A stretch of 64,000 bases of DNA, taken from NCBI GenBank assembly GCA_016271365.2, contig CM057459.1:489379501-489443500 (forward strand). The letters run 5' to 3'. The notes below the pieces were generated by a model that had not been told where the DNA came from, searched no databases, and worked only from the letters and a program-made list of their open reading frames with translations. This DNA is from Neoceratodus forsteri (Eukaryota > Chordata > Ceratodontiformes > Ceratodontidae). Both the position numbers and the translations under genes were made by a program. Shown in pieces: positions 1-10,429 of this stretch. How positions within the stretch are numbered: position 1 is the first letter of the stretch; every line of letters begins with the position of its first letter.

Positions 1-1071
1 CTGTATTCATCTACGCCTAACGCAGATCTTAGTACTGACGATGGAGTGCCATTTGGTGGCAAAAGTATACTGTGTTGGGAGACCTTTTACAACTTGCACC
101 AGTCAATGCAGAGCATGTATTCTAACCTGACTGCCAAGCAAGCTAAGAATATCCTCGGTTGCATTGCAGGCTATAACATATGAATTATTTACCATGTTGA
201 GTTGTCTGAGAACATGCCAAAGTGGTGATCTAGCTTACAAATCACTTTTGATGAGCTACGGACAGGTTCTCTATCACCAGAACATGTTTGTATGTTAAAT
301 GATCGAAAAATCACAGTACATAGTACATGCATAGAAACAGCATGTAATGTCTTCAGCGATATATACTCTACTGGCAGACACATTGTGTGTCTTATGCCAC
401 GACTAAAGAAAGGCACTGAATTCAACAATCTAATGCTACAAAGAGAGAACCAAGAGATTCTAACTCTGCATGCAATTGATACAGTTGATGGCGTTATTCT
501 TAGTCGAAAGCTAGTAGCAAAGATGACTGAACGACTAAGTGAACTGAAGTCAGATGTTTCACGAACAGCTGGCCTAGAAGCTGTTCTCACAGTTTGTAAG
601 AATGCACGTATCATGCTGCGATGTAATCTAGATGTAGAACCAGGTATGGTAACGGTGCCATGGGAAACATCACTGACTTTGTCTATAATGTCCAGAAGAC
701 ATATATTGAGACACTTGTAGTGCACTTTGACAACATGGAACACTCGACACATAGATCGAACCTGCGTGAAATTCCAGGTTTTTAAGGATATCTACATAAA
801 CAGGAAACAGTTCCATTATGTGTTGCATATGCTGTCTCCATTCACAAATCTGGGATTGAGTTTGGATTCAGCAATGGTAGACATAGGTACAGACATTTTC
901 AAGGATGGCATGAGCTACATTGCACTTTCACGTGTACGAAGCCTTTCTGGATTGCACATCATTAGTATAGCACCTCAGAAAATACGAGCTGACAAGCGAT
1001 GTATTCTTGAGTACAACAGGTTATGTACTCTACATCAGCCAAAAATGTCTTTAATACCACTGCCTACATAA
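1..1071 (+). pseudogene. PIF1-like helicase, C-terminal half, decayed and cut by the window edge
   Basis: PIF1/RecD-type superfamily 1 helicases unwind DNA 5' to 3'; versions like this are typical of transposon replication proteins. Frame 1 reads PFGGKSIL at 49-72 (the conserved strand before the Walker B region, where the usual acidic GDF is lost), then ARIMLRCNLD at 604-633 and ALSRVRSLSGLHI at 922-960. The last is the C-terminal PIF1 motif. The N-terminal half with Walker A lies before base 1. In-frame stops occur at 181, 226, 718 and 1069, and the matching frame shifts locally and returns near 215-250, 645-745 and 815-850, so it is a pseudogene. It runs in frame into a USP protease domain. 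No host-gene context is visible. Helitron-like origin is possible, but no Rep/HUH domain is in view; family level is confident, element class is not. Confidence 0.82.
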
Positions 1072-2052
1072 CTGTCTGTCTCACACAATTCAGTCACAGC
1101 TAGAGGGAGCAAAAAACAACAGCAAGCTTCCCAAAGTGATTCGACAAAAAAGAGTTCAGCAAAGGCCACAACTGCAAGTAAACATTCACAACCAGCAATT
1201 CATCAGAAATCAATTGGTGTAGCTGCTGTACCACTCTTTGACAACAGCAGTAGAGTAAACTGCTATGCTAACTCAGCTATGCAAGTTTTTCTACACATGC
1301 CGCAGTTTGTGCAGACAATATCTGCTTCACAAGACAATCCCCTATCAAATGCTTTGAAGCAGATTATCAAGATGACTTCTGACCACTCTAACAATGTACA
1401 GTCACTAACACCACTATGACAGGTGTTATCTACATATGCTGGATGTAGTACATTTGCTGCAGACATACAGCAAGACAGTACTGAGTTTATTATGGCTGTC
1501 ATAAACAACCTGGATGAAAACGGCACCCCAATGCGGCAGTACTTCACAGTAACATATGTTACAAAATATGTATGTGTTTCATGTGGCAATTCACAGCGTG
1601 AAACCACACAAGAAGTGCTGTGGATAACTGTCTTTGTTCCTGAAGCCAAAAGTGTCAAATTTCGACAGCTATTCACTAATGCTGAATGTAGTCATGCCTG
1701 TGGAAGGTGCGGAGGCAGATGCACTCAGTCCATACGTCTAAGGAGTTCATCTCAATATCTGTTGCTTATGTTGCACAGATTTGACCCCAACGGGCTCAGA
1801 GCTGATACTCCTATCACAGATTACACAGCTAGTAGAATAGTCTTCAACCAATCACTGTTTGACACTCACAGTATAAGCTATCACCATGGTCAATCCATGC
1901 ATTCTGGGCATTACACCGTTACTAAGGTGCCAACTGGATGGTTAGAGTGTGACTACTTCAATGACTTTTAAACAGAGACTGCCACGTCACTTGAAAATGC
2001 ATATCTTCTAATATTGAAGAATTATGACAACCTTCATATTTCAGAAGAATAG
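1072..2052 (+). pseudogene. USP-type ubiquitin protease (peptidase C19) domain fused downstream of the helicase
   Basis: USPs are cysteine proteases that remove ubiquitin from proteins. The frame continues from the helicase without a net shift. After a Ser/Lys/Gln-rich linker (about 1072-1230) comes the Cys box NCYANSAMQ (nucleophile codon 1261-1263), QQDSTEF at 1468-1488, a zinc-ribbon pair CVSC (1573-1584) and CGRC (1699-1710), and the His box SGHYT (His codon 1909-1911), followed by Asp residues at 1951 and 1963. Cys, His and Asp positions are all kept. In-frame stops are at 1417 and 1969; after the second, reading continues AYLLILKNYD, the usual USP end, to a final TAG at 2050-2052. The stop at 1069 could be the real helicase terminator, making this a separate ORF, or a mutation inside one fused protein. 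About 320 codons, a compact USP catalytic core. Confidence 0.85.
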
Positions 2053-4330
2053 GACAAAACATGTAGCATTTTAAAATGACTACTTTGTCCAAAAAATTCA
2101 TGACTCATTACAATGTTGTATAATGTACAACTGTAAATAAACAATACAATTTCAACAAAATGGAATTCTAATACAGACATTACATACACTGTGACACGTT
2201 AGATCTTGTGTAGATCAGTGAGACTACATGAAAATTATTTGTAGTGGCTTCAATCGGCGCCAACAATATTCACAGTCACTAGAGAAACCATGATTACATG
2301 TCTATCAAAGATTGTACATCTAAAACTGAGCACTTACTACTCTCCTCCTCTGTACATCTCTTTAAAAATCCATGTATCAACTCATATATAACAACAAATT
2401 GATATGACTTATAAGCTCTTACTCTTGCAAACAAAGAGAACTTTTCAGTTATTATCGTGAGATAACTGAGCTACCCTATAACATTCAAGCAAACATTCCA
2501 CTCTGTCACAAGTTGTCTATCAACACTTCAATTTGTCTAGTGACTCTTGACATATAGAGAACATCATTCGATCACCATGCAACAGTGTAGAACTATCACG
2601 CTTTCATGCGTAGTACTAGTATTGTACATATGTAAAAACAACTACCTTTATTGATAATGCAAGAAGCTGAGTTACACAACTGCAAATGATAACCAATTGC
2701 TGAATCTAATTTAGTGACTCTTACAAGTGTTTAAAATTACTTGTACATAATAGAAACATTTGTTTTCAAGTGTACATTGTTAATAATTAGTTTGATACTT
2801 GTACTAAAATAGCAGTGTAGCTTTTACAGTACAAGTGAATGTTTTAGATATCATTCAGCAGTATAGTAACAACATTTAACTAACCATAAGTTTGTTAAAA
2901 ATGCATTCCATGACAGTTTAGTATTTACAGTTAAAATTTATATGAAGCCAATGTAAGAATTGATAAAATGTCATTTGTTCATGTAAAACATAATATTTTT
3001 TACTTGTCACATAAGTAATTCTACCGTATGTAAATAATATTGACAATTGTAAATCAGGCACTGTTGCTGATCACAAAAAACTGCATACCTGTTCCTGACA
3101 ATATTTATGATCGCCTCAATTGAGGGGTCAGGTGGGAATTTTCCATTTGCACCTAGTCAGTGACATATTATTAAATAATATCAATCAAATGTCACAAAAC
3201 TTACATTTGTGTAAATTGTACTACTTAGACAGTCAGCATATGGTTTTTCACACCCAGGAACATCCACATTAGCAGTCACACATTACAACAAAACACTTGT
3301 CTATCATGTATGTAATCACACTTCACAACCGACTGACATACCCTTATTAACATAACACACAAGTAATGCACTACACATAATTACAACATACAACCATTTT
3401 TAAAAAAGTAAAATTTTTTACAAACTCCATTCACATTCAATAGTAAAAATATAATGAAGTGCCACAGCTCAGCCTGACTATTAGAATTCCAGGTTGAATG
3501 TCAGAAACTACTCTCACATAAACAGAAGTGAGTACTGAAACATAACTAAAACACACAACACCTGATTAGTTTCATATAATATCACACACTTACTCAATCC
3601 ATATTATACAGTTATTATTATTCTTACACATTTACATATTTGACAAGCAATGATTGCACACATACAAAGATTGTATTGTGAGACTGCTTCTGTTAACTAA
3701 ATTTCACTCTTGATTGGACCTTTTCTCCATTTGACAAATTGGCAATAAATTTTTTAAAACCATAACCACCTGTGTCGACTCCTTACTTTAAATACCATTA
3801 TGATATAAAAATAAGTGTGTATGACTTAAGCATACAAATCAGTGTTTACTAATACTGCTACAACTATACCTCCATCAATTTGTTTGGTACCTATGACATA
3901 CAGTCAGTATCACAGCATATGCAACGATGTGGGACATTGCATGTCACATTTGACTGAATTCCTAACAGTGTCAAAAACTCAGCAATGTACTTACTTTTTG
4001 TGTGCCTATGCAGTCATTATTACTATACCAAGGTGCCACACATCAGCACCCAACAGGTCACAGCTGTGACTATACATACCATTCAGTCACTACTATGTGT
4101 ACTTTGGAGTCTGACAAAATGACGTTTCTCATTGGCTGCAAACATCCTAACAACCTTATGTTAATCTTTTATTACCATACATGAAGAGGTTGACAATATA
4201 CTGAATAGGTTTACAACTGTTTAAAACATGTTTCATTATTATAGCGATAGTCACTCCCAAAATTGTGTTAATGGTCAGTCAATCACCCTATAGAGACATG
4301 TGCCAGACAGCCACACCTCGTGCCACAGCA
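2053..4330. other. AT-rich stretch without recognisable genes
   Basis: No frame carries a recognisable protein family. The AATAAA at about 2137-2142 could serve as a poly(A) signal for the preceding transposon gene. The rest is AT-rich and may be the 3' non-coding part of that element, but no terminal inverted repeat or Helitron-style 3' hairpin was identified. Confidence 0.5.
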
Positions 4331-4332
4331 CA

Positions 4333-4366
4333 CCCCTGTGTGTGTCTGTGTGTGTGTGTGTGGTGC
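4333..4366. repeat. (TG)n microsatellite
   Basis: Short, nearly pure TG dinucleotide run ending in TGGTGCTGGGGGGG. Confidence 0.85.
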
Positions 4367-4399
4367 TGGGGGGGTGAACTCGGAGTTACAGTTTTCAAC

Positions 4400-5460
4400 C
4401 CTATCAGCGAATTTCCTCACTTTTGTCACTCTGGAACAACCCTAACAAATGCATTAAATTGAGTTTTTAGCCTCTAATTTCCCTTCTTTTTGAGAATGAT
4501 ATTGAAAAATAGTGAATGTAACTCGCTCCCGCCACATGATGTATTGTGGCATAGTAACAGGAGCAGCAGCGCAAACAGAAATGATAACAGTGGCACACAT
4601 GGTAACACAAGTGCGAATGAGAACAGAAAGGGTAATGCACACAGTGGCGTAGATGGGAATGGTGTGCCACGTGATGTCTTGTCACATAGTAACGTGGTGC
4701 CTGTAAATTGAAATGTCAATGGACATGGTGACACAAAGTGAAACAGAAAGCGAAACAGTACAGTACACACAAATGGCAAAAAAGTAACAGAAACGCAAAC
4801 GAAAATGAAAACGCAAAGGATGATGCACATGGTGGCATTGGGGTGTGCATTGGGATGATCAGCCCTAACTCTCACGCCATGACATGTGTAAGCAGCAGAA
4901 GAATACAATAGAATGGGGTGAGAGTTGGGACCCATGATCCAGTGCACACCCAATCGCGGTTGAGGGTGGTGGCGGGTGCAAGGGGGGTTTGCAACCCTAA
5001 CAGCGAATTTCCTCACTTTTGTCACTGTGGAATAACCCTAACTAATGCATTAAACAGAGTTTTTTGCCTCTAATTTCCCTCCTTTCTGGGAATGATAACA
5101 AGAAATAGTGAATGCAATGCAGCTGTTGTCTTGTGGCATACTAACAGGGACAGCAACGCAAACAGAAATACTAACAGCGGCGCACATGGTAAAACAAGCT
5201 CGAATGAAAACAAAAAGGGTAACGCACATGGTGGCGTAGACGGGAACGGTCTGCCCCGTGATGTGTTGTCACATAGTAACATGGTGCCTGCAAACAGAAA
5301 TGTCAAGAAAGATAAACAGTACTGTACACAGAAATGGCAAAAAATAACAGAAACACAAGCGCAAATGAAAACGCAAAGGATAACGCACACGGTGGCGCAG
5401 ATGTCAGCGTTAAGTGAAACGGTATGAATCGTAAGCGGAAAGGGCAACACTAACAGTAAT
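4400..5460 (+). repeat. Two-copy direct duplication (~590 bp offset) with internal short-period repeats
   Basis: Copy 1 begins near 4405 and copy 2 near 4998. Both start with CAGCGAATTTCCTCACTTTT and share the following TGCATTAAA and GCCTCTAATTTCCCT segments. Each then runs into several hundred bases of degenerate 6-base periodic sequence of the type AACAGA/AATGGT/GGCACA. This periodicity keeps long frames open on both strands, which I do not regard as genes. Both copies carry the telomere-like 9-mer AACCCTAAC near their start. Confidence 0.75.
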
Positions 5461-5699
5461 GTAAGTGCACAGGCTGGTTTTCCCCAAAACCTGCATAGAG
5501 AAAGACAGTGAGTACAAATAATGTATGCATAATAATGAGTATCGGTACAGAAAATGAGATCTTGGAATACTAAATACATTATATCTCAGTAACCATACGA
5601 CGTAGAAAAAAAATTTAAAAGTCATATTATTTACAACTGTCCTGGCTAATTTGTATCTTAGCCCCATTAGTGGGCTAAGAAATTTTCCAACGAAAAGTC

Positions 5700-5726
5700 C
5701 GTATCTCGCACCGTTTCCGAGATACG
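5700..5726. other. 9-bp perfect stem, 9-nt loop
   Basis: CGTATCTCG at 5700-5708 pairs with CGAGATACG at 5718-5726. It sits at the start of the 194/195-bp satellite. It could be chance. Confidence 0.7.
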
Positions 5727-6353
5727 GGCCCTGAAAGGCACGGCGAACACCGCAATGTTATCCTATGGGAAAAAAGGAAAAGTTCAGAGCGCCATAACTT
5801 TGCCTCCCTGTAATGTTTTTTCACTGAACCACTGAAAGGCACATCTGTGGGTTGTTGGCTGTCTTTCCTCCAAATGTCAGCAAAAAAGACCAAACCGTTA
5901 TTTTGCAGCAGAGCTCCAAATGATTTCTGTTATGTGTCGGGCGCCGTAATGTTATCCTATGGGAAAAACTGTCAATTTTGGAGTGCCGTAACTTTTCTGC
6001 CATGTGATACTTTTTCACCAAATTACTGAAAGGCACATCTGTGGACTGTTGGCTGTCTTCCCTCCCAAATTTCAGGAAAAAAGACCAAACCGTTATTTTG
6101 CAACAGGGTGCCAAAGGATTCCTGCAATGCTTCGGGTGCCGTAATGTTATCCTATGGGAAAAACTGTTAACTTTGGAGTGCTGTAACTTTTCTGCCATGT
6201 AATATTTTTTCAATACAATACTGAAAGGCATTTCTGTGAGATGTCAGCTGCGTTTCCTCCAAATTTCAGCCCAAAACTCCCAACGGTTATTTTGCAGTGC
6301 AGTGCCAAAGAATTGCTGTCATTTTCCCACAGACTAGAAAATTACTGTCGCAG

Positions 6354-6373
6354 TTTGCGAAAGCTTTCGCAAA
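6354..6373. other. 20-bp perfect palindrome
   Basis: TTTGCGAAAGCTTTCGCAAA is its own reverse complement with no spacer. Related TTGCGAAAG words recur downstream (about 6408-6418), so it belongs to a small local repeat. Confidence 0.9.
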
Positions 6374-7061
6374 AAAATTCAACACTTTCATGAGCACGAA
6401 AGTAATTTGCGAAAGTACTTTTTCCAGAAATTTGAAAAACATATTTCTGGGGGTGTTTTACCACAAAATAAAGACATGGCAAGCATCCTCAGGGCCCGAC
6501 TAGGTGAATACAAAAAGAATTACGTTGCTAGACGGTCTCAAATTTAAATGCCAACCATTTTTCTGATCACCAACTGAAAACAAAATGGCAGATTTACGAA
6601 AGTAACAGGCCCATTTACGAAAGTAAAAATGCATTTGCGACACTGTCGAACTTTTTGTTAACTTTTCCCATTGACTTATAATGGGAAACTGTTTTTTGAA
6701 TAACTTTTGAACCGTTTAATATTTTTTCACCAAATCTTCAAAAGGCACATCGGGGACCCTGGCCACACATTCCCTGAAGATTTCAGGCCAGTCGCACAAA
6801 CCGTACGACCTGTAAGCACGACCATAGAATTCCAGAAAAACGTAAACGCACGCACAGATCATGCGTAATAACTCCATAGTCGTATATCTAACCACTATGA
6901 AACTAGGGAGATCCCAAGGCCTATGGTTCTTGATCATGTATTCCAAATTTCAGGCAAATCCATCAAACAGTTGCAAAGTTATTAAGGTGCAAAGTTTTGG
7001 GGTTTAACATAGAAATGGCTCCTCAACCCTAACTATGGTAGCACTACCGTGCATACACATA

Positions 7062-7091
<30 letters not shown>
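7062..7091. repeat. (TA)n microsatellite
   Basis: About 28 bases of pure AT alternation, followed by ACACATATACAGA. Confidence 0.9.
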
Positions 7092-7098
<7 letters not shown>

Positions 7099-7379
7099 GA
7101 TTGATAGCTTAACACAGACACACTGCCCATGGTCATACATGCCCTGGATGATGCCTTCCCCAACAACATAGGTACCCCACTGCAGTACTGGGTGAAACAC
7201 AGTGGAGGGGTGCAATGCATGGGAAAGGCATAAGACAAACCTGGGGGGGCAGGTGGCCATAGGCTGTAGGGTCACTAGGAACTAGGATATGCAGCATATC
7301 CAGTAGATAGGGAACAGGGCAGACTGGCTGGGCCAGGCAGTCCTTTTCTGCCCTCATGGTCCCTGTTCCATTGTGTGCC

Positions 7380-8265
7380 TTTTACACCCTGGTAGGCTAG
7401 TGTCTCCCCCCCAGCATGTTTCCTGACCTCCGGTAGCCCCGCAATTCACTTTAAACCCTGGTAGTCTAGTGGTCCCCCCACCTCCAGGCACATATCCCAA
7501 CCCCCGTTAAAAATAAATAAAGATCCATTTCCCTGGTACTCTAGCAGTCCTCCCACCCCCAAGCATGTGTCTGAACCCATTGAAAAATAAATAAGATCCA
7601 TTTTTCTCGAGGTCTGCTACCGGTAGTTGGATTTCATTGAATATAAATAAAGATTGAGTTTTCAGCCTGATGTCCCCCACCAGCACATCGACCCCATTGT
7701 TCAAAAGACGAGTTTTCGAGGTCCCTCTGTGACATTCTCACTGCCCCGACACGTTAATATTTAGGTTGTCTTCTTCTTCACCACCACGGCCAGCCGCCAA
7801 CCGAGGTAGGAAGGGAAGTTCTTCCCACCCTTAGTCAGCAGCAGGCCATGGTGGTGAGAGGAGGGCTGAGCCGGTCACTGGCTCTGTTCACTGACATTAA
7901 TGGAATGAGTGGGGTGTCACTGCTGGGTGGGGGGACCACTAGACTACCAGGTACATGGATCTTTATTTAATTTCAAAGGGGGTCAGGATACATGCTTGGA
8001 GGTGGGGGGACCGCTAGACTACCAGGGAAAGGGATCTATATTTATATTCAAAGGGGGTTGGGTTACATGCTTAGGGGTGGGCGGACCACTAGACTACCAG
8101 GGAAATGGATCTTTATTTATGTTCAACGGGGGTCAGTATACGTGCTTGAGGGTTGGGGGACCGCTAAACTACCAGGGAAAGGGATCTATATTTATATTCA
8201 ATGGGGTCGGGAAATGTGCTTGAGGGTGGGGGGACCACTAGGCTACCAGGGACATAACTAGGGCA
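7380..8265. mobile_element. Foldback element with arms built of ~75-bp tandem units
   Basis: The right arm (about 7925-8265) holds five copies of a ~75-bp unit beginning GGGGACCACTAGACTACCAG; starts are near 7930, 8003, 8080, 8155 and 8230. The left arm (about 7386-7615) holds the reverse complement, for example CTGGTAGTCTAGTGGTCCCC. The centre (7770-7865) has CACCACCACGGCC facing GGCCATGGTGGTGAG. Right-arm units alternate in type: 1 and 3 read GGATCTTTATTTA, 2 and 4 read GGATCTATATTTATATTCAA, a 150-bp higher-order period. Long frames across the array are artefacts. No transposase; termini were not resolved. Confidence 0.7.
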
Positions 8266-8289
8266 GATACCGGGGATCGGGAATCGTGC

Positions 8290-8598
8290 TTTGGGGGAGG
8301 CACTGCCACCACATTACCACTGGCACATTACTGCCGGCCTTTTCTCAGCAGTATTCATTGCCACGATACAGGCTGCACTAATGCCTGTAGCATGGCGCTA
8401 TACCTTTGAACATGCCGGTGCACCAGCATTCAGGGCCCCTCCCCTCAGTCCCTCCCTTGCATATATTATAATTTAGCATTGGCGCTAACACCTAGCGCTG
8501 GTGCTAAATATCCTTTTAAATATAACAGTCGGGTGCAAATCGGGGCTAGTCCAGCGCAATGGATTTGTGCCCCATGCTAACCTTTGAATATCTGGCCC
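8290..8598. mobile_element. Right end of a Harbinger-like MITE
   Basis: It ends TTTGAATATCTGGCCC, the reverse complement of the GGGCCAGATATTCAAA terminus seen at 55962 and close to the Harbinger terminus at 30501. The next three bases are TGA, as at the 55962 element. It contains a stem TTTAGCATTGGCGCTA / TAGCGCTGGTGCTAAA near 8474-8510. No left terminus was found, so its start is only approximate; the foldback upstream may have replaced or displaced it. Confidence 0.55.
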
Positions 8599-8601
8599 TG
8601 A

Positions 8602-8963
8602 AACTTTAAGCAGACATGTTTTAACACGTCTTATCTGCAACTCTATTGTGCTATATGCACTGTCATACTCAACTTGACTCTAAGACTTGAGATAAGGCCC
8701 CGGTGCCTGATTAGGAGAGAAATATGTTATTCTGTACATCTCAGGAATGGGACAGGAAAGTGTTCTCTTCACGTAAGAGGTCACATTGATCTAAATAACA
8801 TGTTTTTCTCACTTGAAAATATCTTGAGTCAGCAGGAGTTGGGCAATAGTGGCTACCAAAAATGGGCATATAAGCAAAAGGGCTTTATCAGTCTATGTTA
8901 TGCAGATCAGCATAATGATGTCACGAGCTTCCTGCTGTGTAAACATTTGGTAAGTATGCTTCT
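8602..8963. other. No gene seen
   Basis: A splice-donor-like GGTAAGTATG lies at about 8949, just before the piggyBac-like element, but no coding frame supports an exon. Confidence 0.5.
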
Positions 8964-9445
8964 TTAAAGCAGCAGTACTAAATAATCAGGAAGTGATAAT
9001 CAAATCCTGTTTTTTTGTCTGGAATCATGCAGCCATAGCTCAGAGTTCCATATCTGTAAATATTTTTTTCTAGTGATCTTTAGTTTTTAGATATTTAAAA
9101 TGTATTTCCATTATTGTAGATCCACAGTGAATGTGGCTGCTGCCTAATTAGAAGCCAACCCCCTCTTAGTCACATTACATCTTTTGTTTACTTCCATGGG
9201 ACCCTGTGCTGCATGTTTCCTCTGTCCCTGTGTAGTACTGCAAGTCATATGCATATGTGGTTGACAGCAGAGGGTTCCAGTTCAACATGGCAGGTGGGAG
9301 AAATGTAAACAAAAACAAAGAAAAATGGAGCAAATTGCAGGGTAATAGTACAACAAAAGCAAGAAAGATTACCAGGTAAGTCCTCAACACAGCACAGTAA
9401 ACAAACTTGTAAAAGATCCTTTTTTATCTAGTACTGCTGCTTTAA
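8964..9445. mobile_element. piggyBac-like MITE with TTAA target duplications
   Basis: TTAA at 8964-8967 is followed by AGCAGCAGTACTA. At the other end TAGTACTGCTGCT precedes TTAA at 9442-9445. The 13-bp terminal inverted repeat is perfect and the TTAA duplication is the piggyBac signature. The interior is 474 bp with no transposase, so it is non-autonomous and would need a transposase from elsewhere. Intact ends suggest moderate age. Confidence 0.8.
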
Positions 9446-10019
9446 GTAAAACTGGCAGAAGTAAGCTTAGGTGACAGGCAAGTTATAATACAAATATCAG
9501 TTATATATTTTGCTCTGTATTTGTGTGCTTACACTATAATGGTCTATGTAAAAAAAAAAATTATAGAGAATATCTGTGTTTTGTGTAGTTTAACCTCTGA
9601 AATAAATTACATTTTAAAATCTATACAAATTGTATTATTTTCATTGGCAATTCTAAAATAATTCTAATACTATAGGTTTGAAATCTAACATACAGTATGA
9701 GTCATGTTATAGTACAGCTAGGTTTGTGAGCTTCAGCCTAGCTACTGCCTATACTTTTTCTCTCTCACATATGCAACGAGATAACAGCGTGATTTGAGAT
9801 GACTATTTCATTAGTCAATGGGAAGCTACATCACTGACCTCCCCCTTCCTGTCTGGCTAGTGACTGCCTGCTTGAAATGCAGCTTTCACATTCATTTTAA
9901 TAGGAAAGCATAACATTCTGTGTCCAAAAAGCCAGTTTTGTTTATATTATTCACAGCTTTTGTCTAATATTTGTACATCTTCTTTTTTTGATCGAGTGCT
10001 TCCTCCATGCACCTTCATG
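9446..10019. other. Non-coding; contains copy 1 of a dispersed ~120-bp repeat
   Basis: No gene seen. Bases 9692-9811 match 12585-12707, sharing ACAGCTAGGTTTGTGAGC, CACATATGCAA and GATTTGAGATGACTATTTCA in the same orientation. The repeat includes a small stem AGCTAGG / CCTAGCT. Confidence 0.6.
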
Positions 10020-10123
10020 AACCCTATGGGTGTCAACTTTCAAATCAACCCTGAAATGGACATTTGTGGGATATGTGCAAAACCCCCATTTGGGGCAGTT
10101 TGAAAGTTGACACCCATAGGGTT
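10020..10123. other. 25-bp perfect inverted repeat, 54-nt loop
   Basis: The arms at 10020-10044 (AACCCTATGGGTGTC...) and 10099-10123 are exact reverse complements over 25 bases. A poly(G) run follows. It looks like a small foldback element or the tip of one. Confidence 0.85.
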
Positions 10124-10429
10124 AGTGGGGGGGGGGACACTTGAGGAAAAAAAATGATTTGAAAACATTAAAAAATGTTTGGAAAATGTATTTCATCCAG
10201 GCAGCCGGGAAACAAGGAGGTCAAGGCTGTTGTTACCCATCTGCTGCTCACCTTGGGATGATTTGGGAGGAGGGGGAGAGGGTTCAGAGTTGGTCAGACA
10301 GGATGGATAGGGTGAGGTGAAGAGTCACAAAAAGCACAAACAATGATCCCTAGGAATCAATAAACAAGCATTTGTCAATGCCTAAAATGTCCTTGCATGG
10401 TGTATGTGGCAGGGGTGTGCTGTGTTAAT

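Larger units (their letters stand above)
5640..7020. repeat. Tandem satellite, 194/195-bp unit, about three clear units plus diverged ones
   Basis: The landmark AATGTTATCCTATGGGAAAA recurs at 5754, 5948 and 6143, giving unit lengths of 194 and 195 bp. Other shared marks are CTGAAAGGCACATCTGTG and ACCAAACCGTTATTTTGCA. A more diverged copy (TTTTTTCACCAAATCTTC, AAAGGCACATCGGGG) lies near 6720-6770. Because 195 is 65 codons, the minus strand reads as a repeated peptide over two units; no family is recognised. Confidence 0.8.

Noticed and set aside
1..2052. Host USP gene exon
   Set aside because: The USP domain is uninterrupted by introns, in frame with a transposon-type helicase and peppered with stops, so a transposon gene is the better reading.
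4474..5579. Two long minus-strand frames (183 and 169 residues) rich in Leu/Phe/Cys that look like membrane proteins
   Set aside because: They are the reverse of the hexamer-periodic duplicated repeat; both strands are open for the same compositional reason and no domain is present.
7909..8261. Gly-rich repeat protein
   Set aside because: Translation of the 75-bp tandem array; two frames are open equally.
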